DNA from: DATHKG01 sp035489435
Lineage (GTDB): Bacteria > Bacteroidota > Bacteroidia > Chitinophagales > Chitinophagaceae
DNA: 64,000 nucleotides
NCBI GenBank assembly: GCA_035489435.1
Contig: DATHKG010000009.1
Direction: 5' to 3' (one strand)
Below the pieces are notes generated by a model, which was not told where the DNA came from, did not search any database, and saw nothing but the letters and a program-made list of their open reading frames with translations. Shown one piece after another: positions 53,369 through 62,330 of the stretch; position 1 is the stretch's first letter; each line of letters opens with the position of its first letter. The position numbers and the translations under genes are program-made.

Positions 53369-53797
53369 TTATCTGCGCAATTGTAAGGTCTGAACATTTC
53401 CCCGATCGGTAGACTTCCATTCCTGTCTTTTCTGTTTGTTAACGGTAATGATCCATGACTTTGCAAAAATTGAATTCTTATCAAACAATGTAACGGTGTT
53501 TGCACTATTCTGCCAGCGGAATTCGCGCCCTTCTTTAAAATTTCTTATCCACGAAATACCAGTAATATTTTTGACTCCTTTGCCATTTTTATAGAATGAC
53601 ATGGTACCGGCATTGTCAACGGTCCCATCTTCTCCTTCAACATTTTGTTCTGTATATGCAGCCACATTCCATTCACCGGTAATGCGTCTTTTTAACTTTT
53701 GTTCTGCGCTACATGAAAACAGTAATAAAGTTGATATCAATATCGGTAACATTGATAATTTCTTTATCAATTTTGGCGGGGCTGATAAGTTCTTCAT
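53369..53797 (-). CDS. Lipocalin-like lipoprotein
   Basis: This 142-residue protein has lipobox LLFSC (Cys near residue 29) and then RITGEWNVAAYTEQN, the GxW start of lipocalin-like folds, with alternating strands to the end. It is probably an envelope lipoprotein that binds a small molecule or plays a structural role. No specific ligand can be inferred. Confidence 0.78.
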   Translation of the reverse strand: MKNLSAPPKLIKKLSMLPILISTLLLFSCSAEQKLKRRITGEWNVAAYTEQNVEGEDGTVDNAGTMSFYKNGKGVKNITGISWIRNFKEGREFRWQNSANTVTLFDKNSIFAKSWIITVNKQKRQEWKSTDRGNVQTLQLRR

Positions 53798-53873
53798 AAT
53801 AATTGTCAGTTGAAATTACGGCTGCAATTATTATACCCGTGGCAAGCGGTGGGCGCGGTGGCAAGCCGTGGTT

Positions 53874-54290
53874 TTAAAACCGAAAGCTTCTTTGAATTGA
53901 TTTAACAGGATACCTGTGATTTTTGACATTAGAAATGGTCATGTAGAATATTACAGCTACACAGATAACTGCAAGAACTGCCATAGTGATGAGAAAGCTT
54001 TTAAGAGCGAGCGAAACAGGCACAACCGCTACCGGTTTACCTTCAAGTTGATAGCCACTTTCGCTTCTTCCCCTGGCGCGGAGATTGTTCCAGATAGCAT
54101 CCGCATCTGCCAAATTAAACCGGGAGATCCTGGCGTTCCTTTCGCTTTCATTGCTTAAGGTGGTGACCAGGGATTTATTTTCTTCAGTGATCGCAGTCCA
54201 GGCTTCCAGATCAGATTTACGGGACTCGGATAGTTTACCTTTAATAGAATCCGAAATTAAACGGGGGATAAGGTTTGTGTTTTCAGGCAT
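53874..54290 (-). CDS. Truncated FecR-like anti-sigma protein
   Basis: This protein has about 138 residues from the ATG at 54290. The N-terminal part (LIPRLISDSIKGKLSESRKSDLEAW and FNLADADAIWNNLRAR, each in part) resembles the cytoplasmic sigma-binding domain of Bacteroidota FecR proteins, with the typical acidic-aromatic spacing. A single membrane helix (around SFLITMAVLAVICVAVIFYM) and only about 20 residues follow, so the periplasmic FecR domain is missing. It lies 98 bp downstream of a shortened sigma-like gene, matching the usual sigma then anti-sigma order. This assignment is an inference from weak similarity. Confidence 0.6.
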   Translation of the reverse strand: MPENTNLIPRLISDSIKGKLSESRKSDLEAWTAITEENKSLVTTLSNESERNARISRFNLADADAIWNNLRARGRSESGYQLEGKPVAVVPVSLALKSFLITMAVLAVICVAVIFYMTISNVKNHRYPVKSIQRSFRF

Positions 54291-54388
54291 ATGATCGTTT
54301 GATTGAGTTATAGTGTTCCCAATCAAAGCAAGCCTGAAAATTTGTTATCCCAAAGGTGTTTTACACTTCCATTTACCGATTTTAATTC

Positions 54389-54778
54389 TTATACTCCTGT
54401 TTTTGACGCATGTTGCTGAATTACTTTTGCCTCTATGATCTTAAGATTAATCTTATCCTGAGCAATTTCTTTATTAAAAATATCTGACAAAACACGGTCG
54501 CGGTACAATTGGTTAAGATGACGGTGGCAATAATGTTGCGCATATTCATAGAGATCATCTTCAATCCGGGAAGCAGTAAATGCAACTTCAGGATCATCCG
54601 AAATATTTTTCCAACATTCAAGAAAAGCAGTGGCAACCGCATCTTCTGCCCTGGCCTTATTTTGCAGCTGTTCAAACGCAAAGTAGAACAGTGGCTTATA
54701 AAATTTTGAAAACGCGGTACTAATGGTCCCGGATGTAGATTCAAAGGATGCACGATCAATAAAAGGTCGAAAATTCAT
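54389..54778 (-). CDS. Sigma-factor-like protein with region 2 only
   Basis: This protein has about 129 residues from the ATG at 54778. FYKPLFYFAFEQL and KARAEDAVATAFLECWKNI match region 2 of ECF sigma factors (core binding and -10 recognition, with the AEDAV motif). The rest is helical (DDLYEYAQHYCHRHLNQLYRD) but shows no region 4 helix-turn-helix, and the frame ends about 60 residues early. It may be a degenerate gene or a protein that binds core polymerase without -35 recognition. There is no SusC/SusD pair next to it. Confidence 0.65.
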   Translation of the reverse strand: MNFRPFIDRASFESTSGTISTAFSKFYKPLFYFAFEQLQNKARAEDAVATAFLECWKNISDDPEVAFTASRIEDDLYEYAQHYCHRHLNQLYRDRVLSDIFNKEIAQDKINLKIIEAKVIQQHASKTGV

Positions 54779-54923
54779 TTTCAATTTGGTTATGAGGTAA
54801 ACATTGAAGCCTGGACAATTTACAATTTCATTTTTGAGAAACGAAATTTTAACCAAAGTCTGCGCATACTAATTGCAGTGCCGGTCATTGCTAATTGAGC
54901 TATTTTAGATAATTTCGGAATCA

Positions 54924-56507
54924 ATGAAAATACTGCTAATCATTCTATTGTTACCCGTACTGGCTTTTGGACAGGATACTACTTTTGATCTTGTAGTAAA
55001 GAATGGAAAAATTATAGATGGGTCGGGGAACTCCTGGTATTATAGCGACGTTGCCATTAAGAACGGAAAGATCGTTCAGATTGCAAAAGATATTAAAGCC
55101 GGTAGCGCTAAAGTTATTGATGCCACCGGGCTTATAGTAGCACCAGGGTTCATCGATGTGCACACTCATATTGAAGGCGATGAGCTCAAAACACCGACCG
55201 CCGATAACTTCATCCTGGATGGTGTTACCTCCGTAGTAACCGGTAATTGTGGAGCTTCTAAAGTTGAAATTGCAAATTATCTCAGGTTTATTGACAGTCT
55301 GCGTTTGTCCATCAACGTTGCCACCTTATTAGGTCACAATGATGTAAGACGTGCTGTTATCGGGAATGCCAACCGTGCACCAACCGAAGCAGAGATGCAA
55401 AAGATGGAATCGCTGGTGCAGGATGGAATGCTGCAGGGAGCAGTGGGTCTAAGTACTGGTCTTATTTATATCCCGGGCACCTATTCCAAAACAGATGAAA
55501 TCGTAAGGCTCGCGAAGATCGCCTCAAAATATAATGGATTATATGCATCTCATATGCGGAATGAGGGAGATAGTGTGCTGATCGCTATCAACGAAGCAAT
55601 CACTATCGGCAGAGAAGCAAAAATACCTGTCGAAATATCCCACTTCAAACTGAGCGGCCAGCGTAACTGGGGACGTTCCAGTGAGTCGCTTCCAATGATT
55701 ATTTCAGCAAGATCAGAAGGCCTTGATGTAACGATTGACCAGTACCCTTATACCGCCAGCAGTACTTCCATGAGCACCATGATACCCGATGAAATACTTG
55801 CAGATGGATCTGATTCTGTGAAAGCAAGGCTGCAAAGACCTGAAGTCAGAAAATATGTAGTAACACAGATGTTGAAAAACCTTAAGAAAAGAAAACTGAA
55901 ACATTTCAGCTATGCTGTAGTGGCCTATCATAAAGCTGATACAACATTAAACGGTAAATCTGTGGAGGCAATCAACCTGATCAAAGGCAAAAAACATAAG
56001 GCTAAGTACGAAGCCGAAACGGTTATTGAAATGATGTTACAGGGTGGTGCAGGTATGGTTTTTCATGGTATGAGTGATGAAGATGTAGAAGCAATAATGA
56101 GATACCCGTTTAACATGTTTGCTTCCGACGCCAGCATCCGGGAATACGGCCAGGGAAAACCACATCCACGTGGTTATGGCACTAATTCCAGGGTGCTTTC
56201 AATGTATGTACGGGATAAAAAGGTGATTACCCTTGAAGAAGCAATCAGGAGAATGAGTTCACTTCCCGCACAGAAATTTGGCTTGAAAAACAGGGGACTT
56301 CTCCGCGAAGGTATGATGGCAGATATTGTTGTGTTTGATGAAAACAAGGTGGCAGATCAATCTACCTACGAAAACCCTCATCAATATTCAACCGGCTTTC
56401 GCTTTGTTATAGTTAATGGTCAGCTTGTTGTAAATAATGACAAGCACACCGGTGTTCGCAGCGGTATGGTACTCTATGGCCCTTCATATGGCAAACAGGC
56501 GTTTTAA
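54924..56507 (+). CDS. N-acyl-D-amino-acid deacylase (D-aminoacylase)
   Basis: This 527-residue protein has a signal peptide (ending LAFGQ), so it is probably periplasmic. It is an amidohydrolase-superfamily enzyme: the metal site begins APGFIDVHTHIEGDE near residue 75, GNCGAS (near residue 110) supplies the bridging Cys typical of D-aminoacylases, SHMRNEGD and VEISHFKLSG give further His ligands, and FASDASI the final Asp. It would release D-amino acids or dipeptide-like amides, possibly in wall or peptide recycling. The gene is divergent from the sigma-like gene. Confidence 0.93.
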   Translation: MKILLIILLLPVLAFGQDTTFDLVVKNGKIIDGSGNSWYYSDVAIKNGKIVQIAKDIKAGSAKVIDATGLIVAPGFIDVHTHIEGDELKTPTADNFILDGVTSVVTGNCGASKVEIANYLRFIDSLRLSINVATLLGHNDVRRAVIGNANRAPTEAEMQKMESLVQDGMLQGAVGLSTGLIYIPGTYSKTDEIVRLAKIASKYNGLYASHMRNEGDSVLIAINEAITIGREAKIPVEISHFKLSGQRNWGRSSESLPMIISARSEGLDVTIDQYPYTASSTSMSTMIPDEILADGSDSVKARLQRPEVRKYVVTQMLKNLKKRKLKHFSYAVVAYHKADTTLNGKSVEAINLIKGKKHKAKYEAETVIEMMLQGGAGMVFHGMSDEDVEAIMRYPFNMFASDASIREYGQGKPHPRGYGTNSRVLSMYVRDKKVITLEEAIRRMSSLPAQKFGLKNRGLLREGMMADIVVFDENKVADQSTYENPHQYSTGFRFVIVNGQLVVNNDKHTGVRSGMVLYGPSYGKQAF

Positions 56508-56571
56508 ACCCTGGTGTCATTAAACCGGACCGGGCGTTGGGGTGAACATTACATCAGGCTGCCAACTGGTT

Positions 56572-57330
56572 TTAAATCCCATTGCTTTTGGTGAGAACCA
56601 ATGCGCCATCGTTAGTGATTACAAGCGTGTGTTCATGTTGCGCAACAAAACTCCCATCCCTGGTAACAAAGGTCCATCCGTCGCCGTTATCATAAGCATG
56701 TGAGGATCCTGTTGAGATAAAAGTTTCTATTGCGACCACAGAATTCACTCGGAACCTGTTAGTATTGAAGCGATCATAATAACATGGAATTTCTTTTGGT
56801 GCCTCATGAAGACTACGGCCTATACCGTGACCAACCAGGTTTTTTATCACTTTATATCCATGGCTGGCAGCTTCACCCTGGATCATTTTTCCCAGCTCAG
56901 CGATGCGCATACCTGGTTTTACTGTTGCTATTGCTTTGTAAAGGATTTTTTTTGAAGCTTCAACCAGGGGGTTATGGTTATTTATGTCTTCGCCCAATAC
57001 AAAGGACCCGCCATTGTCTGACCAGAAGCCATCTAGTTCAGCGGAAACATCGACATTCACTAAATCTCCGTCTTTCAGGACTGTTGCAGTTGATGGTATT
57101 CCGTGTGCTATTTCGTTGTTGACACTGATACATGTCCAACCGGGAAATCCGTAAGTGAGTTTTGGAGCAGACTTAGCTCCAAATCTTTCAAGGATTGTTC
57201 TGCCATATTCATCAAGCTCTTTTGTAGTCATTCCGATCCGGGCATATTCCCGCATTTGTTTTAACGTGACCGCTACTGCTTCACTGATCGCTTTCATACC
57301 TGCCAGTTCAGTCTGTGATGATATTGACAT
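56572..57330 (-). CDS. map: Methionine aminopeptidase, type I
   Basis: This 252-residue enzyme removes N-terminal Met from new proteins. Metal ligands are seen in VNVDVSAELDGFWSDNGG (two Asp), GHGIGRSLHEAP (His), AIETFIS (Glu) and AQHEHTLVITNDG (Glu). The first catalytic His lies in NEIAHGIPS. Loop sequences differ from the ribosome-linked housekeeping copy, which usually sits beside ribosomal protein genes, so this may be a second paralogue. Confidence 0.95.
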   Translation of the reverse strand: MSISSQTELAGMKAISEAVAVTLKQMREYARIGMTTKELDEYGRTILERFGAKSAPKLTYGFPGWTCISVNNEIAHGIPSTATVLKDGDLVNVDVSAELDGFWSDNGGSFVLGEDINNHNPLVEASKKILYKAIATVKPGMRIAELGKMIQGEAASHGYKVIKNLVGHGIGRSLHEAPKEIPCYYDRFNTNRFRVNSVVAIETFISTGSSHAYDNGDGWTFVTRDGSFVAQHEHTLVITNDGALVLTKSNGI

Positions 57331-57339
57331 AGATAGAAT

Positions 57340-57783
57340 TTAAGACTTATGATTCATTCCCAGGTGAAGGATTGGATATGGTTTTCCCATCCCGTCCAAT
57401 GGTGAACGTTTTACAAGAGAGAACCCTAACGCATAATAAAAACCGACAGCCTGGGTATTTTGTTCATTCACATCTACCGACCGGATGCCGAGTTGCTCCA
57501 CTGCATATCGAACCAGGCATTTTCCTATACCAGTTCCTCTGAATGCAGGATGAATAAAAAGCAATTCGATTTTTTCAGGAGTGGTTCCAATAAACCCCAT
57601 TATAACCCCGGAGCTGTTTCGAACGCATTTCAACCTTACGAGATCAAAGTATTTATTTAAAATTAAATCGCGAAAAAACATGATGTCTTTTTCGGTAAGG
57701 AAATCATGCGTAGCTCTGACAGAAGCTTCCCAAACATTGATCAGCTCATTATAGTCAGATCGCGATAGGTCACCAATCTTCAA
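57340..57783 (-). CDS. GNAT family N-acetyltransferase
   Basis: This 147-residue protein has the GNAT fold, with the acetyl-CoA loop FIHPAFRGTGIGKCLV (R/QxxGxG/A type) near residue 77 and the strand-helix NEQNTQAVGFYYALGF near residue 105. The start is a TTG at 57783 because an in-frame stop lies three codons upstream and the first residues (MKIGDLSRSD) fit the family. The substrate is unknown. It is upstream of map on the same strand, 9 bp apart. Confidence 0.9.
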   Translation of the reverse strand: MKIGDLSRSDYNELINVWEASVRATHDFLTEKDIMFFRDLILNKYFDLVRLKCVRNSSGVIMGFIGTTPEKIELLFIHPAFRGTGIGKCLVRYAVEQLGIRSVDVNEQNTQAVGFYYALGFSLVKRSPLDGMGKPYPILHLGMNHKS

Positions 57784-57785
57784 GA

Positions 57786-57813
57786 GAGTTATGAATTATG
57801 AGTTATGAATTAT
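57786..57813. repeat. 14-bp perfect tandem repeat
   Basis: GAGTTATGAATTAT is present twice in tandem, just upstream of the GNAT start. The repeat resembles the simple intergenic repeats at 38043 and elsewhere in the window. Confidence 0.85.
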
Positions 57814-57886
57814 GAAATACACAACAAGATTATCACCCAGATGCTTAAACGTTGTTATAACAATATGCGCAGGTATCGATTGTCTA

Positions 57887-57965
57887 AAATAAAAAACCTG
57901 AATATCTGTTTGACAGATACCGGCGATCCATAACCGATACCGTATTGTCAACACAAATATTCAGG
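57887..57965 (-). terminator. Long-stem terminator of the Gly-rich RRM gene
   Basis: On the minus strand CCTGAATATTTGTGTTGACA (plus 57946-57965) pairs with TGTCAAACAGATATTCAGG (plus 57897-57915), followed by TTTTTTATTTT. The stem is about 19 bp with one bulge, and the loop is 30 nt. It begins 15 bp after the stop of the RRM protein gene. Confidence 0.85.
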
Positions 57966-57979
57966 CCGCTGTAATAATA

Positions 57980-58366
57980 TCAGTAGCGATTGCGATCTCT
58001 ATTATTATCCCTGTTGCCCGGGCGGTTGTTGAAACCACCACCTGGTGCACCACCACGATTACCTCCAGGAGCACCACCGCGATTGCCACCCGGAGCACCA
58101 CCACGATTACCACCACCACCTGAGCTTCTCTCTTCTGCCTGTTTTACAACAAGTGGTTTTTTACCAAGAGAAATATCGTTTAGGTTTTCAATTGCATCTT
58201 TTGCTTCTGCTTCGTTAGGCATCTCTACAAAGGCAAATCCCCTGCTCTTTCCGGTTTCTTTGTCCATCGCAACTTTAGCTGAGGTAACAGCGCCGAATTT
58301 CTCAAAGATTTCCATCAGTTCTGCATCATCAAGATCATAAGGCAGCCCCGCTACAAAAAGGTTCAT
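57980..58366 (-). CDS. RRM RNA-binding protein with Gly-rich tail
   Basis: This protein has about 128 residues from the ATG at 58366. The RRM (residues 1-78) has RNP2 LFVAGLPY and RNP1 KSRGFAFVEM. The tail is low-complexity, with repeated GGNRGGAP units (about 85-115) ending NNRDRNRY. This RGG-like tail is common in cold-induced RNA-binding proteins of cyanobacteria and Bacteroidota and can drive RNA chaperoning or condensation. A small AT-rich hairpin lies directly upstream of the start codon. The tail repeats are also repeats at DNA level and prone to length change. Confidence 0.93.
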   Translation of the reverse strand: MNLFVAGLPYDLDDAELMEIFEKFGAVTSAKVAMDKETGKSRGFAFVEMPNEAEAKDAIENLNDISLGKKPLVVKQAEERSSGGGGNRGGAPGGNRGGAPGGNRGGAPGGGFNNRPGNRDNNRDRNRY

Positions 58367-58372
58367 ATATCT

Positions 58373-58391
58373 GTATTTTTTGTAAAAATAC
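58373..58391. promoter_or_regulatory. AT-rich hairpin next to the RRM start codon
   Basis: GTATTTTT (58373-58380) and AAAAATAC (58384-58391) form a perfect 8-bp stem with a 3-nt loop, 6 bp upstream of the ATG. A weak hairpin at this place could make translation temperature-dependent. This is inferred from structure only. Confidence 0.4.
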
Positions 58392-58574
58392 ACAACTTAT
58401 GTTGGTATTTGATTGCATCCGCCTTATGTATTTTGCCAGGGAGGTCGAATTATTTTTTCTATTTGCACCAGCGCGTACAATTCCGAGAACATTTACCATA
58501 AACAACGCGTTTATTTTCGACAAAAACGCTAATAAAATTTAAAGTTTAACCGTTGTTTGTTAGCCTTTTAGTAT

Positions 58575-60563
58575 TCAATAATCAAGCAATCTATCAACAT
58601 ACTCAGAAAGGCGGCTTTTTGCCAGGAAGTTGTTTTCAAGTTCTATACTGAAAGGAACCGGAGTATCGAGCGAGGCACATCTTAATACCGGGGCATCGAG
58701 CAAATTGAAACAATGTTCCCCAATCCAGGCAGCTATTTCCCCTCCGAGCCCACCTGTAAGAGTGTCTTCGTGTAACACAATTACTTTACCTGTTCTTGCT
58801 ACAGATGAACTGATTGCACTGTAATCAAGCGGAAGTAAAGTGCGCAGATCAAGTATGTCAAATGAAATATGTTGATTCTCCAATGCATATTCTGTGGCCC
58901 ATTGTACACCTGCACCATATGTGATTATCGATATATCATCGCCTTCTTCAACAAGTCTTGCCTTACCAATCTCAACCTCATAGAAAGTTGATGGTACCTG
59001 CCCATGTGCACTTCGGTAAAGAGCTTTGTGTTCAAAATACATCACCGGGTTAGGGTCGTTGATAGCCGCAATAAGCAAACCTTTCGCGTCATAAGGTGTT
59101 GAAGGGTATACAATTTTTAATCCGGGTGTATGAACAAACCAGGCTTCATTTGTCTGGCTGTGAAACGGACCAGCTCCCACACCACCGCCACATGGCATCC
59201 TGATCACTACATCTGCATTTTGCCCCCATCGGTAATGAATTTTTGCAAGATTGTTTATAATCTGGTTAAAGCCAACGCTAACAAAATCCGCAAACTGCAT
59301 TTCAACAACACTTTTAATGCCCGACAAACTTAAACCAAGCGCGGTACCAATAATAGCACTTTCACATAAAGGTGTATTCCGGATACGGGTCTTTCCGTAT
59401 TTCTCAACGAAGCCTTCAGTAATTTTAAACACACCTCCATATTCTGCTATATCCTGTCCCATTATAACCAACTGTTCATGTTTATCAAGGCTCTGGCTCA
59501 ATCCTTCGCTTATTGCATCAATGAATCGGAGGTCACGGTGTTCAACAACCGAAAACTCAGGTTCTTTAACAGGTTTTTGTTTAAGTGGGGCATAAATATC
59601 ACCAAGCTCCACTGATGAGTCTGCTCTCAACTTTGGTGATTCGAAACCTGATCTGACTTCTTCTTCTATGTGTTCTTTTATCTGCGTTCTGATAGTTTCT
59701 ATTTCTCCGGCTGTTAACACACCGGAACTTTCCAGGTATTCTTCAAACCTGGCAACGGGATCCTTCATTTGCCAGATCTCGAACAGGTGTTCAGGTACGT
59801 ACTTTACCCCGCTCGCCTCTTCATGGCCGCGCATGCGGAATGTGGCGCATTCTATGAGGAATGGCTTTTGATTTTTTATACAGTAATTTCTTACTCCCTT
59901 TATAGTATCATAAACGGTAAGCAGGTTGTTGCCGTCGATTTTCACCGCATCCATGCCATAACCTTTTGCCTTCTCAGTAAGGCTGCCACAGCGGTACTGC
60001 TCGGCAGCAGGGGTACTAAGCGCATAGCCATTGTTTTCTATAATGAATATCACAGGTAATTCCCATACAGCGGCTATATTCAGTGCCTCGTGAAAGTCAC
60101 CTTCACTTGTCCCCCCTTCACCTGTGAAGGCAACCGAAACCTTGTTTTCCTGGCGAAGTTTATGTGCAAGCGCTACACCATCTGCAATCGCAAGCTGTGG
60201 GCCAAGATGTGAGATCATACCACAGATATGGTGCTCCGCTGACCCGAAATGAAAACTACGTTCGCGGCCCTTGCTATAACCATCATGGCTGCCCTGCCAT
60301 TGCCTGATGAGCTTATTCAGTGGCATTCCCCTTGTTGTAAATATGCCGAGGTTACGGTGAAGGGGCATCACCCACTCGTCGTTCTCAAGCGCGAGGGCGG
60401 CGCCAACAGAGATCGCTTCCTGGCCAATACCGCTGAACCATTTGCTAATCCGTCCCTGCCGTAGTAACAAAAGCATTTTCTCTTCAATCAGCCGCGGAAG
60501 CAATAATGTTTTATAAAACTTTTTCAGTTCATCATCAGAGAGATTCTTCCGGTCGAATTGCAT
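58575..60563 (-). CDS. 2-oxoacid dehydrogenase E1, fused alpha and beta subunits
   Basis: This 662-residue protein joins two E1 subunits. The alpha part (1-310) has the thiamine diphosphate motif GEGGTSEGDFHEALNIAA...IIENNGYA and RMRGHEEASG. The beta part (about 335-660) has MGQDIAEYGGVFKITEGF (in part), CESAIIGTALGLSLSG and HEDTLTGGLGGEIAAW. The sequence is closest to branched-chain (2-oxoisovalerate) or pyruvate E1 of the two-subunit type. It decarboxylates the 2-oxoacid and loads the acyl group on the E2 lipoyl domain. E2 and E3 genes are not in the window. Confidence 0.94.
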   Translation of the reverse strand: MQFDRKNLSDDELKKFYKTLLLPRLIEEKMLLLLRQGRISKWFSGIGQEAISVGAALALENDEWVMPLHRNLGIFTTRGMPLNKLIRQWQGSHDGYSKGRERSFHFGSAEHHICGMISHLGPQLAIADGVALAHKLRQENKVSVAFTGEGGTSEGDFHEALNIAAVWELPVIFIIENNGYALSTPAAEQYRCGSLTEKAKGYGMDAVKIDGNNLLTVYDTIKGVRNYCIKNQKPFLIECATFRMRGHEEASGVKYVPEHLFEIWQMKDPVARFEEYLESSGVLTAGEIETIRTQIKEHIEEEVRSGFESPKLRADSSVELGDIYAPLKQKPVKEPEFSVVEHRDLRFIDAISEGLSQSLDKHEQLVIMGQDIAEYGGVFKITEGFVEKYGKTRIRNTPLCESAIIGTALGLSLSGIKSVVEMQFADFVSVGFNQIINNLAKIHYRWGQNADVVIRMPCGGGVGAGPFHSQTNEAWFVHTPGLKIVYPSTPYDAKGLLIAAINDPNPVMYFEHKALYRSAHGQVPSTFYEVEIGKARLVEEGDDISIITYGAGVQWATEYALENQHISFDILDLRTLLPLDYSAISSSVARTGKVIVLHEDTLTGGLGGEIAAWIGEHCFNLLDAPVLRCASLDTPVPFSIELENNFLAKSRLSEYVDRLLDY

Positions 60564-60565
60564 AT

Positions 60566-60922
60566 CTAAGAATTATGAGATTTTTCTTTTTTCTCTTCGC
60601 GGTACATCAACGAAGTCACCAGCGAAAGTAGCAAACTGAAAAGGAGTGCCCACCAGAAACCATCAACTTTGAATCCGGTGATCAGTCGCTCAGCAAAAAG
60701 TATGATGAGCGCATTGATTACAAAAAGAAAGAGCCCGAGTGTAAGAAGGGTTATCGGCAAGGTCAGTATAATGAGGATAGGTTTGATTATGGCATTCAGA
60801 ATTGCCAGCACGATGGCTACCAGGATGGCGGTCCAGAAAGTATCGATCGATATCCCGTCCAGGATATACGACAAGCCGAACGCAACAATAGAAGTCACGA
60901 TGATGCGCATGATGAACTTCAT
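60566..60922 (-). CDS. Phage holin family 4-like membrane protein
   Basis: This 118-residue protein has four membrane helices. The opening IVTSIVAFGLSYILDGISID, the segment ILNAIIKPILIILTLPITLLTLGLF (given in part) and GFWWALLFSLLLSLV match the superfamily IV holin-like family (PF04020). Despite the name, family members are chromosomal proteins of unknown function and do not indicate a prophage. Its stop is 2 bp from the E1 start, so the two are likely cotranscribed. Confidence 0.9.
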   Translation of the reverse strand: MKFIMRIIVTSIVAFGLSYILDGISIDTFWTAILVAIVLAILNAIIKPILIILTLPITLLTLGLFLFVINALIILFAERLITGFKVDGFWWALLFSLLLSLVTSLMYREEKKEKSHNS

Positions 60923-60964
60923 GAAATAGATTTTATGCTTTACAAGTTACATATAAACCGACTA

Positions 60965-62251
60965 TCAGATCACTACCAATTCGTAAAAGTCGGTTGGCTG
61001 AAGATATTTATTGGCAAGTGCTTTCAATTCTTCCGCGGAAACCGTTTTTATGATATTGATGCTCTTGTAAAAATATTCCGGTGAAAGATTGTTCAGGATC
61101 ATGCTTTTCCAGCGCGCCGCAACATGAAAGGGACCATCCAGGTCTCCCAGTATGCTACCGATCATACTATTCCTGGTCATCAGGAGCTCTTCTTCATCTA
61201 TTTCTTCAACGCGCAGGATAAACATTTCTTTATAAACCTCATCTATAGTCGCTTCGGCAACATCACGTCCGGCTTCTGTACTTATCATCAGCCCGCTATT
61301 ATGGATGAAGTTCAACAGGTAGCTATGAATGCCATATGTATATCCTTTATCTTCCCTGATATTGGTCATTAACCTTGATCCGAAGAAGCCTCCAAAGAGG
61401 TTATTTAAAACGTTCATTTTTTGAAAATCAGGATGATGGCGGGTTGGAAATGGACGCATAATCCTGATTGCAGCCTGAACCCCATCCGGATCATTTGTGA
61501 TCCGGTATTTCTTTTCTGCAGCAGGTTCCAGGGCATGCTCAACTTTTGAATGCTCAGCACGGTGTGATTTTAATGGCAACTTACCAAAAGAAAATTCCAG
61601 TTGTTCTATAATATCAGGGGGAAGTTTACCCGAAACAAAAATTACGCAGCGCCCCTGTTTATAGTATTGTTCATAGAACTCAACAATCTGTTCGCGGTTT
61701 AGTGCTTCATAGTCAGAAGGCATACTGTACTTGCCATAAGGATGGTTTTCCCCAAACATGTAAGCATCTATCAGACGGCCGGCGACGAATTCAGATTTTT
61801 TTAAGCCGACAGTCAGTTTCTGGATGGAATTCCTCTTAAATGTCGCCAGTTCTTCTTCTGAAAATACTGAATCCATGATCAGTTCACCAACTACAGGTAA
61901 TAGTTCGTGAACATGTTTAGTGAGACAGTGCAATACCAATTCGGAGGTTTCGCTGTAACACGATCTATTAAGATAAGAGCCATAATATTCGAAATGTTCA
62001 TTGATCTGAAAAGCGGACCTCCTGGATGTACCATTCTTCAACAGGTGATTAGCGGCAGTGGCAATCAGTTTTTTCGGCTCAAACCAGTTCCCGGCGAAAA
62101 ATACCCAGTTAATCATCATTGCCTCTTCGCTACCCATGTTTATCGCATATACTTCCACACCGTTCGATAAGACATGTTTTTCGCTCATCGGCAGGCGGAT
62201 ATCAAAATCAATAGCATCTTTTATTAATGGCGCTTCCGTTCTGTTCAGCAT
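60965..62251 (-). CDS. M16 peptidase-like protein, inactive subunit
   Basis: This 428-residue protein has the two-domain M16 fold (SNGVEVYAIN near residue 30; R and Y substrate-binding residues in the second half, DKGYTYGIHSYL). At the place of the zinc motif HxxEH it reads ATAANHLLKNGTSRR, so neither the catalytic Glu nor the second His is present. Such inactive partners pair with an active M16 subunit and form the chamber and substrate site. The active partner is the next gene upstream, 79 bp away. Confidence 0.93.
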   Translation of the reverse strand: MLNRTEAPLIKDAIDFDIRLPMSEKHVLSNGVEVYAINMGSEEAMMINWVFFAGNWFEPKKLIATAANHLLKNGTSRRSAFQINEHFEYYGSYLNRSCYSETSELVLHCLTKHVHELLPVVGELIMDSVFSEEELATFKRNSIQKLTVGLKKSEFVAGRLIDAYMFGENHPYGKYSMPSDYEALNREQIVEFYEQYYKQGRCVIFVSGKLPPDIIEQLEFSFGKLPLKSHRAEHSKVEHALEPAAEKKYRITNDPDGVQAAIRIMRPFPTRHHPDFQKMNVLNNLFGGFFGSRLMTNIREDKGYTYGIHSYLLNFIHNSGLMISTEAGRDVAEATIDEVYKEMFILRVEEIDEEELLMTRNSMIGSILGDLDGPFHVAARWKSMILNNLSPEYFYKSINIIKTVSAEELKALANKYLQPTDFYELVVI

Positions 62252-62330
62252 ATTGTTTTATTAAAAGAAAGTCAGCAGCCCGTTCAACGCAGGCTGATTT
62301 TTTTGATGGATTAATTTTTATTTTAAAATT

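Noticed and set aside
60566..60922. Prophage signal from the holin-like protein
   Set aside because: This family is chromosomal in many bacteria, and no other phage gene is near.
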